From Nitrospira sp. (GTDB lineage Bacteria; Nitrospirota; Nitrospiria; Nitrospirales; Nitrospiraceae), in the NCBI GenBank assembly GCA_020216985.1, contig JAIWOH010000045.1, positions 1-10,000 on the forward strand: a DNA stretch of 10,000 bases. Reading direction: 5' to 3'. Positions 1 to 5,802 of the stretch are shown one piece after another. The notes under the pieces were generated by a model. That model was not told the origin of the DNA and ran no database searches. It worked only from the letters and a program-made list of their open reading frames with translations. Made by a program: the position numbers and the translations under genes. Each line of letters begins with the position of its first letter. Position 1 is the first letter of the stretch.

Positions 1-619
1 AGCGAAAGGCTCTTTCTCCGTATTTCCAGGCCTCCCGCCAATGCACCGATGTGAGGCCGAAGAGGAACGAGCCGTCGGGAAAGGGAGCCAGCATCGCCGT
101 CACCAGATCGGTTGGAAACGATGCACGCCGCTCCAATCCATGTTCTTTGGGGGCATAGTGATAGAGCCCTGGCTCAAGACCGAGCCCCTCGATCCACGGT
201 ACCACCACATAGCCTTCCGTCGGGTGCAAATTGCCGGAGGAGGGATTGCTCCGCAAGGCCCATTCGGATTGCCCCGCCTTCTTCCAAGCCGACAGGGCCA
301 AGGCAAACTCAAAGAAACGCGAGAGCGTTCGTTTGGTCACCGGCCGACAGGGAACGGCACCAGGCTCGTAGATCGCCTCATAGGGCGGCGATTCCGGCTC
401 TTCATCGGCTTCCAGCAAAGGAAGCAAGATCAACTCCGCGCCCGCAAACCGCCGAAAGGGATCAGGCTGATTGGCCCAATCTAAAAACCCCAACGATCGG
501 GCATAGCGATGGTAGTGGTGCTTGGTCCGCTCGTGGTAGCGAATCACCCGCTCGACGGGATTATCCGATGCTGATTCAGCCTTGTGTCCTGAAGTTGAAG
601 ATCGATCGTCGGCATTCAT
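1..619 (-). CDS. SagB/ThcOx-type FMN-dependent oxidoreductase (nitroreductase fold), C-terminus outside window
   Basis: The minus strand reads open for 206 codons from ATG at 619 to the window edge, with an in-frame TAG at 638-640 just upstream, so this is the N-terminal part of a larger protein. Residues 26-58 carry the family opening YHERTKHHYHRYARSLG followed by a conserved DWANQPDPFRRF-like stretch. Residues 123-137 read RSNPSSGNLHPTEGY, the phosphate/FMN-binding signature of the nitroreductase superfamily in its SagB subgroup. Residues 191-206 (SVHWREAWKYGERAFR) match the segment leading into the next conserved block. Known family members are FMN oxidoreductases; SagB and ThcOx oxidise azolines to azoles in peptide natural products, but many standalone members have no known substrate. 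No cyclodehydratase or precursor peptide is visible on this side. No clear Shine-Dalgarno precedes the ATG. Family call is firm; substrate is unknown. Confidence 0.9.
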   Translation of the reverse strand, partial: MNADDRSSTSGHKAESASDNPVERVIRYHERTKHHYHRYARSLGFLDWANQPDPFRRFAGAELILLPLLEADEEPESPPYEAIYEPGAVPCRPVTKRTLSRFFEFALALSAWKKAGQSEWALRSNPSSGNLHPTEGYVVVPWIEGLGLEPGLYHYAPKEHGLERRASFPTDLVTAMLAPFPDGSFLFGLTSVHWREAWKYGERAFR

Positions 620-634
620 CGCAATCGGAACGGC

Positions 635-663
635 AGTCTAGCGAGCGGAAGCGACAAAGTAAA
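635..663 (-). promoter_or_regulatory. Candidate sigma-70 promoter for the SagB-type gene
   Basis: On the minus strand, TTTACT (658-663) and TAGACT (635-640) are separated by 17 nt; each matches the -35 and -10 consensus at four of six positions. Transcription would begin only about ten bases before the ATG at 619, so the leader would be very short, which fits the absence of a ribosome binding site. Judged by eye only. Confidence 0.3.
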
Positions 664-708
664 TGTCGACGGTTCAGCGGTCGAGACCGAAACGGCTCGC
701 CTCACACA

Positions 709-737
709 TTGATCTCCTTTCGACTTCCCGGTATTCT
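709..737 (+). promoter_or_regulatory. Candidate sigma-70 promoter for the 783-1205 gene
   Basis: TTGATC (709-714) and TATTCT (732-737) are separated by exactly 17 nt, each four of six to consensus. Initiation near 744 would give a leader of about 40 nt before ATG 783. This supports that start over the in-frame ATG at 663, which would lie upstream of the promoter. Confidence 0.4.
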
Positions 738-772
738 CAAGTCTCCCGACAAGTCAGCCTTCGAGAAAGAGT

Positions 773-777
773 GGGAG
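773..777 (+). promoter_or_regulatory. Ribosome binding site deciding the start at 783
   Basis: GGGAG lies 5 nt before ATG 783. No comparable element precedes the in-frame ATG at 663, so this site sets the start of the gene. Confidence 0.5.
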
Positions 778-782
778 CCGTC

Positions 783-1205
783 ATGCGTTTCGATCCGGCC
801 CTCGCCGCCCAAGACGCCTTTCGCGAATCCCGACAGGAACTCGGCCCGGATTGGGAAACGGCCGTTGCGTTGGAGCGAACGTTTTCCTCCACCGCCGGCA
901 CGGAGGCACGGGAGGCCTATGAACGTTTGCTCGTGCTCGCGTATCACTATCCGAACGCACGCTCGTTTCAGGCCTTTTGCATCTACATTACTTGGCAACA
1001 GGCGGCGGAAGAAACGATCGCCCGTCACTTCGAAACGGGTTTGGCGCTCTGCGAAGCCTATCTCGCATCACATAAAGTCGGCGACCCTCTCCACACCGAG
1101 CGAATCACGGAATTGCGCGCCTCTTTTCGGACGGGGTTGGGTTTGCAAGAAGAAGAGGAAATGCTGATCGACTACCAGAGCGACACACCGAAGGGGGGCG
1201 ACTGA
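783..1205 (+). CDS. Conserved-looking hypothetical helical protein, 140 aa
   Basis: I do not recognise this protein. The start at 783 is chosen because GGGAG lies 5 nt upstream and a plausible promoter lies between 663 and 783; the frame stays open to an earlier ATG at 663, but those extra 40 residues look like translated leader. The product is soluble, has no signal peptide or membrane segment, and looks mostly alpha-helical. It has a tryptophan/tyrosine-rich middle (residues 50-72, with AYHYPN and YITWQQ) and an acidic run EEEE at 123-126 near the C-terminus. The pattern of paired amphipathic helices (residues 24-55 and 60-95) resembles a short TPR-like or helical-bundle protein, but no repeat consensus is clear. 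It is divergent from the SagB-type gene and 95 nt upstream of a TPR protein. Its function is unknown. Confidence 0.75.
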   Translation: MRFDPALAAQDAFRESRQELGPDWETAVALERTFSSTAGTEAREAYERLLVLAYHYPNARSFQAFCIYITWQQAAEETIARHFETGLALCEAYLASHKVGDPLHTERITELRASFRTGLGLQEEEEMLIDYQSDTPKGGD

Positions 1206-1300
1206 CGCTGGGAAGCCTTACAGGTTACGTATTGAGTGTGGACGTCGTGTTAACCTCCCGAACACCGGGAATCGCCGCCTCTCGTTGACGCCGATGACGC

Positions 1301-2065
1301 ATGGGCGATGATCACAAACAGCGGGCTCGGATTTTCCTGCATCGCGGAGATCTGAGCCATGCCCGCGAGGCCTGGGAAGCGGCGGTAGCGGAAGACCGCG
1401 CCGACGGCAACCGAAGCGAGCTCGCCAACTCATTGGGCAACCTGGGAAACACCTGCGCGCTGATGAACGACTTCGACCGCGCGGAGCGATGCTACCGTGA
1501 AGTCCTGACCATCCAGCGGACGGAGCGCAATCAACACGCCATCGCCCACACGCTCGTCAATCTCGGCAATCTCCTGATCGGCGCCGACTGCCCGGACAAA
1601 GCCCGTCCCTATTATCTTGAGGCATTGGACCTCCTGCGCGAATTGAAGGACGATCGTGCTCTCGGCATCCTCTATCACAATCTGGGACAGCAAGAGGCCC
1701 GTGACGGCCGATGGAACGAGGCCGTCGCGTCGTTTGCGCGGGCGCTCGATTATCATCGGATCGTCGGCAATGAAGAAGGCCTGGCGGTCACGTACAGCCA
1801 ACTGGGGAAAACGTTCTTCGACCATGGTGATCTCGTTCAAGCCGAACGTTGTCTCAACAATGCCTCGGAACATTACATTCGGCTCGGCCAGGAACCCGCC
1901 GAAGCCGCCGTGCTTCGCTTGCTCGCCACTGTCTATGAGTCCCGTCGCGATGTGATTTCAGCCCGCCGCTGTCTGGAGCGAGCGGTCTTGCTCGACCGGC
2001 GGTACCGGCTTCCGGAACTGGCGACCGATTCCGCCCGCCTGGCCGCGCTGAACCAAGCCCGCTGA
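1301..2065 (+). CDS. Tetratricopeptide repeat (TPR) protein, about six repeats, 254 aa
   Basis: The protein is built almost entirely of tandem TPR units at about residues 6-34, 40-73, 80-113, 119-152, 160-193 and 200-233. They show the usual signature of small residues at helix packing positions, such as SLGNLGN (44-50), LVNLGNLL (85-92), LYHNLGQ (124-130) and TYSQLGK (164-170), followed by a second helix ending in A..Y..AL. TPR arrays of this type form a superhelical scaffold that binds peptides or partner proteins. There is no signal peptide, membrane segment or attached enzymatic domain, so it is probably a cytoplasmic adaptor whose partner cannot be told from sequence. An in-frame TGA at 1295-1297 leaves ATG 1301 as the earliest possible start, but no good ribosome binding site precedes it. 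It sits 95 nt after the helical hypothetical gene and could share its transcript. Confidence 0.9.
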   Translation: MGDDHKQRARIFLHRGDLSHAREAWEAAVAEDRADGNRSELANSLGNLGNTCALMNDFDRAERCYREVLTIQRTERNQHAIAHTLVNLGNLLIGADCPDKARPYYLEALDLLRELKDDRALGILYHNLGQQEARDGRWNEAVASFARALDYHRIVGNEEGLAVTYSQLGKTFFDHGDLVQAERCLNNASEHYIRLGQEPAEAAVLRLLATVYESRRDVISARRCLERAVLLDRRYRLPELATDSARLAALNQAR

Positions 2066-2155
2066 TCATTTTTCTTCTCCGTCCTTCATCTGCGCGCACA
2101 CCCCGCTTGCTCATCCCGCATTCCCTCGGCCATGCCTCTTGAAAGACGGAATTAC

Positions 2156-2183
2156 TGGACAAGTTGGAATCCTCTGCTACCGT
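2156..2183 (+). promoter_or_regulatory. Candidate promoter for the PagL-like/lipoprotein pair
   Basis: TGGACA (2156-2161, five of six to the -35 consensus) is followed after 16 nt by TACCGT (2178-2183), which is preceded by TG at 2175-2176, giving an extended -10. Initiation near 2190 would exclude ATG 2164 and leave ATG 2251 as the first start of the downstream gene. The -10 hexamer itself is weak. Confidence 0.35.
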
Positions 2184-2250
2184 GACAACGTCGCCCGGAC
2201 GGTTAAGTTTCGACCCGGACCGACCGACAGAAGATTGTCACGGATCGCAC

Positions 2251-2862
2251 ATGCCGTTTTGTATTCGAGCATTCATCATCATCATCGCTGGAACATACAT
2301 GGCTATTCAGCCGGTGCAGGCCGAAGACCGATCTCCCGATGCCCCGCACATCACGATCGGCACTCAAGAAGTGGGCCTCTCCGCCGGATATCTGCTGCCC
2401 CATCGGCTGACGACGGACCATACGACCAAACAGCAGGGGCCGGCCCTGATGCCGTCGTGGATGATGACGCTCACCGATCCTTTCGGCCCAAGCTGGCTTC
2501 GCGGACAGGTCGCCATCGGTGCGGAAATGGTCTATCTGCAATTCCGCGAACCGATCCTGACACACGGCATCGGCTTTACGCCAAAAATCAAATACAGCCT
2601 CATCGTCACGGATCGGCTGCGCCCCTATCTGGAGTTCGCCGGAGGTCCGTTCTGGACCGACCTGGGCGGACGGATCCCCGAGGAAGCCAACGAGTTCAAC
2701 TTCATCGTGACCGGCGGCGTCGGCCTGTCATGGTTTCTCACGCCGCAGACGGCCTTCAACGTCGGCTACCGATTTCATCATATTTCCAACGCCGGCACCG
2801 CGTATCCGAATTTGGGGCTCAACTCGAGTCTCCCCTTCTGCGGGTTTTCATTTTATTTCTAA
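2251..2862 (+). CDS. PagL-like outer-membrane protein (acyloxyacyl hydrolase / lipid A deacylase family), 203 aa
   Basis: ATG 2251 opens directly into a Sec signal peptide (FIIIIAG core at 8-14, likely cleavage after PVQA at residue 24), so it is preferred to the in-frame ATG at 2164. The mature part of about 180 residues alternates like an eight-stranded barrel and ends in FYF, as outer-membrane proteins often do. Residues 174-192 contain YRFHHISNAG, PNLG and LNS, the PagL family signature: H177 and S179 correspond to the catalytic His-x-Ser of PagL, which removes the 3-O acyl chain of lipid A. The residue twelve after that Ser, where Pseudomonas PagL has the catalytic Glu, is Asn191 here. 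The family call is good, but hydrolase activity is not assured. It is followed after 11 nt by a lipoprotein gene. Confidence 0.85.
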   Translation: MPFCIRAFIIIIAGTYMAIQPVQAEDRSPDAPHITIGTQEVGLSAGYLLPHRLTTDHTTKQQGPALMPSWMMTLTDPFGPSWLRGQVAIGAEMVYLQFREPILTHGIGFTPKIKYSLIVTDRLRPYLEFAGGPFWTDLGGRIPEEANEFNFIVTGGVGLSWFLTPQTAFNVGYRFHHISNAGTAYPNLGLNSSLPFCGFSFYF

Positions 2863-2867
2863 GGAGA
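2861..2867 (+). promoter_or_regulatory. Strong Shine-Dalgarno setting the lipoprotein start
   Basis: AAGGAGA overlaps the TAA stop of the PagL-like gene and lies 6 nt before ATG 2874. It fixes the start of the next gene although the frame stays open upstream to 2139, and it implies the two genes are translated from one message. Confidence 0.75.
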
Positions 2868-2873
2868 CACCGT

Positions 2874-3614
2874 ATGACTGCTTACAGGACAGGCTGGATC
2901 ATGCTGGGGCTGTTCGCCATGACGACGCTCGGATGCGGTCGCTGGATCGACGTGATGCCCTCTACGCCGTCCGATGCAACCTTCGTCGCGCGCACGGTCT
3001 CCAAGGATGAACGGGTTCCCCTCGTCGTGGAGGGCTTTCACGTGATTCAGAACGGTGCTCATCAGCATCCGTCATCCGATTTGGAGCGTCGCCTGCTCAC
3101 CAGCGTTCAAGAAACCCGCCTCTTCTCGACCGTGATTCCCTTGGGAGGCGACTCGTCCTCCTTGAGCGAGACGACCGTGACCGCGCGAATGACCCTGGAA
3201 GAGACCATCGAGCCCCGGTCGGGAGCTTCGGCCTGGAAAGGATTTCTGGTCGGGGCTTCGATGTTTCTTCTCGCGCCGCTCATCGAGCTCGATTACGGCT
3301 ACGCCGCTCAGGCCACGTTGGAACTCGAACGGTGGGACGGCGATGTCCGTCGCTACGAGGCCTCCTCCTCCGGAACCGCCCGCTATCATCTTTTTGGAGC
3401 CACGCCGATTCTGTTCGACGAACTCAAGGGACAGGTGACGGAGACTTGCCTGCAAGATTTGATGCGTCAACTGGTACGGGACAGCGAGCGATACCTGGCC
3501 GGCCACCCCTCATCCCCCCCGGCAATCCGCACCGTCACCGTGGGGGCTCGCAAGTCGACTTCCCGGCAGGATACAAATCCAGCCGTGCCCATCGCCATCA
3601 ACCCCGCGCCCTAG
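2874..3614 (+). CDS. Predicted lipoprotein of unknown function, 246 aa
   Basis: The start at 2874 has an AAGGAGA site 6 nt upstream; the open frame reaching back to 2139 is only shadow of the PagL-like gene. Residues 7-20 form a hydrophobic signal that ends in TTLGC, so Cys21 is the probable lipidation site, although the lipobox has Thr at -3 and Leu at -2 rather than the classic order. The mature protein contains a polar N-terminal region (VPLVVEGFHVIQNG at 48-61) and a helix at 69-80. A strongly hydrophobic stretch at 124-140 (GFLVGASMFLLAPLIEL) could be a membrane-dipping hairpin. Beta-rich segments follow (AQATLELERWDG at 145-156). The C-terminus is a low-complexity Pro/Ser/Thr tail. I do not recognise a family. 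Being 11 nt behind the PagL-like barrel gene, it probably works with it in the outer membrane. Confidence 0.8.
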   Translation: MTAYRTGWIMLGLFAMTTLGCGRWIDVMPSTPSDATFVARTVSKDERVPLVVEGFHVIQNGAHQHPSSDLERRLLTSVQETRLFSTVIPLGGDSSSLSETTVTARMTLEETIEPRSGASAWKGFLVGASMFLLAPLIELDYGYAAQATLELERWDGDVRRYEASSSGTARYHLFGATPILFDELKGQVTETCLQDLMRQLVRDSERYLAGHPSSPPAIRTVTVGARKSTSRQDTNPAVPIAINPAP

Positions 3615-3631
3615 CGGATTCCGACTCTTCG

Positions 3632-3641
3632 ATGCTATAGT
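3632..3641 (+). promoter_or_regulatory. Extended -10 promoter element for the 66-aa gene
   Basis: The decamer ATGCTATAGT contains TATAGT (3636-3641, five of six to the -10 consensus) with the extended TGn motif directly upstream. No good -35 is seen at 16-18 nt. Initiation near 3648 would leave a leader of about 70 nt to ATG 3718. The same decamer occurs before the ECF sigma gene at 5137-5146. Confidence 0.5.
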
Positions 3642-3704
3642 GATGGCGCCCACGGCGACGAGGCGCAAAACAGTCAAGGGTTCGCGCACGCAATCAGCCG
3701 TGAG

Positions 3705-3711
3705 AAAGGAG
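3705..3711 (+). promoter_or_regulatory. Strong Shine-Dalgarno deciding the start at 3718
   Basis: AAAGGAG lies 6 nt before ATG 3718. The frame is open back to ATG 3640, but that codon overlaps the -10 element at 3636-3641, so 3718 is the real start. Confidence 0.75.
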
Positions 3712-3717
3712 CCGTTC

Positions 3718-3918
3718 ATGACCCTCACCGAGGCTCGACAGCGCATCGAATGGGCCATCACCCAGTTCGGACAACATGCCGCCCCCGCCATCGATCTCGT
3801 CATGGCCGAAGTCCGCTCCGATATGGGCGCCGGCGCGTTCAACGAACTGGTCGACGATTTCGACCTTGAGCTGTTGTACAACATCGCTCCCATGGAATCC
3901 GATCACTCGAACAGTTGA
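3718..3918 (+). CDS. Small acidic hypothetical protein, 66 aa
   Basis: I do not recognise this protein. It starts at an ATG with a near-perfect ribosome binding site and its own promoter-like element about 80 nt upstream, both signs of a real, well-translated gene. The product has no signal peptide or membrane helix. Residues 1-34 look like one long amphipathic helix with the pattern LTEARQRIEWAITQF, then an AIDLVMAEVRSD segment. Residues 38-55 are acidic (FNELVDDFDLELL), and the last eleven residues are polar. Size and acidity would suit a small regulatory or partner-binding protein, but nothing in the sequence identifies the partner. It stands alone, 103 nt after the lipoprotein gene and 94 nt before the glycosyltransferase-like gene. 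Confidence 0.8.
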   Translation: MTLTEARQRIEWAITQFGQHAAPAIDLVMAEVRSDMGAGAFNELVDDFDLELLYNIAPMESDHSNS

Positions 3919-4012
3919 CCGTGCCGAGCCTCAAGGGACCAGCGTCTTCGGTTTCGCTTTTCCCTCCGCATGGGTTCGCGCGTCGCCTGTCGTTTGAGCT
4001 TCCTTTTTTTCG

Positions 4013-5095
4013 ATGCCGCTGATCTGGGCCGCGATCTCCGCCCACGGATTCGGCCACGCCGCGCAGGTCGTTCCGGTTCTTCATGCGTTGGGGCGACTCG
4101 TTCCCGATCTCCGAGTGCTGCTTCGAACCACCGTTCCTCCTTCGTTTTTCACGAACCGGCTTGCGGTTCCCTTTGACATTCAACCCGTGCAACAAGATGT
4201 CGGCTGCCTTCAAGAGGGACCGCTGTCGATCGATACGGCGGCAACGTGGCGGGCGCACCATCGGTTTCATTTGACCTGGGAAGAACGGCTGCAGGCCGAA
4301 GCGTCCGCCATCCTTGACGCCCGCCCCGATCTGATCCTGGCCGACACCCCCTACTTGGCCGTCGCAGCCGGAGCGGAGGCCGGCATTCCCACTGTCGCAC
4401 TCACGAATTTTACGTGGGACCTGGTGCTTGCGGCGTTCGCGCCTCCGCCGGAGATTCCCCATGAGGCGTTGCTACATGCGATCCGCCAAGCCTATGCTCG
4501 TGCCGATCTCGCGCTCCGCATTACGCCGGCGCCTGTCGTCGCCGGTTTTCGGCGACTACTCGACGTCGGTCCGATCGCGGAGCCCGCCTCCCCCACCCGC
4601 GATCGACTCGCGGCGTGCCTTCGGCTGGCTCCCGGAGAGCGGACGGTGCTGGTCGGATTCGGCGGCATCCCGTTGGCGACTCTTCCGTTTGAATCCTTGC
4701 ATGCGGTGACCGGGTATCGGTTCCTCTTCGACGGCTCGGTTCCTCCCGGTGATCAGCGATTTGTCTCAACCCGCTCGCTGCCTTTTTCCTTCAAAGAACT
4801 GTTGGCCTCCGTGGACGTCATCATGACAAAGCCGGGATACGGAACGGTGGTCGAAGCCGTGGCACTGGGCATTCCGCTCGTCTATATCCGCCGATACAAT
4901 TTCGTCGACGAGCAACCGTTGGTGGAGTTCCTTCACCGGCACGGGCGAGGGATCGAATTGTCGCAGCAGGATTTCACCGCCGGTCGGTGGTTGACCGCAC
5001 TCGATTCCGCCGTCGCTCTTCCTCCCCCGCCTTCTCCCCCGCCCGCGATGAGCGGAGCGGAGGATGCCGCCCGATTGTTAGCGGCGTTTTTGTGA
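4013..5095 (+). CDS. GT-B glycosyltransferase-like protein resembling the N-terminal half of L-arabinokinase, 360 aa
   Basis: The protein has the two-lobed layout of a GT-B enzyme (MurG/UDP-glycosyltransferase type). The first lobe opens with a strand and then HGFGHAAQ (11-18), the glycine-rich loop next to the acceptor site. It continues through DLILADTPYLAVAAGAEAGIP (106-126) and TNFTWD (131-136). The second lobe starts near residue 208 (RTVLVGFGG) and carries TKPGYGTVVEAVALGIP (272-288), the donor-nucleotide-binding helix region, then NFVDEQP (296-302) and DFTAGRW (320-326). These blocks match, from memory, the N-terminal GT-like half of plant L-arabinokinase better than MurG, but there is no GHMP kinase domain after it. 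Substrates are unknown. An in-frame TGA at 3995-3997 makes ATG 4013 the earliest ATG start, with no evident ribosome binding site. A Pro-rich linker (337-345) precedes a short C-terminal helix. Confidence 0.8.
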   Translation: MPLIWAAISAHGFGHAAQVVPVLHALGRLVPDLRVLLRTTVPPSFFTNRLAVPFDIQPVQQDVGCLQEGPLSIDTAATWRAHHRFHLTWEERLQAEASAILDARPDLILADTPYLAVAAGAEAGIPTVALTNFTWDLVLAAFAPPPEIPHEALLHAIRQAYARADLALRITPAPVVAGFRRLLDVGPIAEPASPTRDRLAACLRLAPGERTVLVGFGGIPLATLPFESLHAVTGYRFLFDGSVPPGDQRFVSTRSLPFSFKELLASVDVIMTKPGYGTVVEAVALGIPLVYIRRYNFVDEQPLVEFLHRHGRGIELSQQDFTAGRWLTALDSAVALPPPPSPPPAMSGAEDAARLLAAFL

Positions 5096-5136
5096 TGCGC
5101 GCGGATTGCCCGTTTCATTCGTCGAACGGAGAAACA

Positions 5137-5146
5137 ATGCTATAGT
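5137..5146 (+). promoter_or_regulatory. Extended -10 promoter element for the ECF sigma operon
   Basis: ATGCTATAGT includes TATAGT (5141-5146) with TGn before it, identical over ten bases to the element at 3632-3641. Initiation near 5153 would give a leader of about 45 nt before ATG 5197. The -35 region (TTCGTC at 5118-5123, 17 nt away) is poor, as is common with extended -10 promoters. The sigma operon therefore looks to have a housekeeping promoter; I see no convincing ECF-type autoregulatory promoter. Confidence 0.5.
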
Positions 5147-5196
5147 AACGAGCGCGTGCTCGACGAAGGACGCGTCGGGCTTCTCAGACGTCGTTT

Positions 5197-5802
5197 ATGC
5201 GCCAGGATCCGGAACAAGCCGTCTCAACCATCGAGCCCGCTCTGCTGTCCAGAGTGATGAAGGGCGAGCATCAGGCCTTCTCTCTCCTTTATGATCTGTC
5301 CGGCACGCTTCTTTACAGCCTCGCGCTCAAAATTTTGGGAAACCGCGAGGAAGCTGCCGACTTGTTGCAAGAGATCTATCTTGAAATCCGGAAAAAGTCG
5401 GTGCGATACGACGTAGGCCGCGGCACGCCTATCGCTTGGTTGATCACGTTGACTCGCAACCGCGCCGTCGACCGACTACGAGCGGGAAGCATCCGAGCCA
5501 AACGCCGGTCCGCCGACCTGCCGAACGGCTCAACGGCGGAACGGGCGGCGGACCAACCCTCCGGCTCCTTCGACGCACGGGCCGACCAGGAGCTCCGACG
5601 ACTGATCCTGGCCGCGGCAGCCGGTCTGCCGTCGGCACAGCGGGAAGCCATCGAAATGGCCTACTATGCCGGTCTCTCTTATGCGGACATTTCCTCCAGG
5701 CTCAATCAACCTCCTGAAACCGTGAAGACCCGCATCAAGCTCGCCATGATCAAACTGCGGGAAGCCCTGCAAAAAGACGAGGAGCGCAATATCCCTTCAT
5801 GA
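5197..5802 (+). CDS. ECF-type RNA polymerase sigma factor (RpoE/SigK-like), 201 aa
   Basis: This has the two-domain form of an extracytoplasmic-function sigma factor. Region 2 spans about residues 28-96: FSLLYDLSGTLLYSLALKIL, then NREEAADLLQEIYLEI for core binding, and WLITLTRNRAVDRLR (81-95) for -10 recognition. A variable linker (97-130) leads to region 4 at about 133-192, with LPSAQREAIEMAYYAGLSYADIS and the recognition helix PPETVKTRIKLAM (172-184) that contacts the -35 element. Region 1 and region 3 are absent, as expected. A stop at 5146-5148 bounds the frame; ATG 5197 is taken because region 2 begins soon after, though its ribosome binding site is weak. The stop overlaps the anti-sigma start by 4 nt, so the two are cotranslated. 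With its partner it belongs to the SigK/RskA class; target genes are unknown. Confidence 0.95.
   Translation: MRQDPEQAVSTIEPALLSRVMKGEHQAFSLLYDLSGTLLYSLALKILGNREEAADLLQEIYLEIRKKSVRYDVGRGTPIAWLITLTRNRAVDRLRAGSIRAKRRSADLPNGSTAERAADQPSGSFDARADQELRRLILAAAAGLPSAQREAIEMAYYAGLSYADISSRLNQPPETVKTRIKLAMIKLREALQKDEERNIPS

Noticed and set aside
663..782. Earlier start (ATG 663) for the 783-1205 gene
   Set aside because: A 17-nt-spaced promoter candidate at 709-737 and a ribosome binding site at 773-777 favour ATG 783.
41..1167. Long plus-strand frames at 41-484 and 112-1167
   Set aside because: They lie over the SagB-type gene on the minus strand and over the 783-1205 gene. Their products are Arg/Pro-rich with no family pattern, while the minus strand encodes a clear SagB signature.
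2139..2873. Upstream open frame continuing into the lipoprotein gene, and ATG 2164 for the PagL-like gene
   Set aside because: The lipoprotein has its own strong ribosome binding site before ATG 2874. The PagL-like signal peptide begins at ATG 2251, and the candidate promoter lies over 2164.
3930..3965. Possible terminator after the 66-residue gene (AGCG/CGCT with a T run)
   Set aside because: The stem is only 4 bp and the T run is interrupted, so it is not distinguishable from chance.
5121..5160. GAAC at 5124-5127 as the -35 of an ECF autoregulatory promoter
   Set aside because: No matching ECF-type -10 follows at the right spacing, whereas an extended housekeeping -10 at 5137-5146 explains the region.
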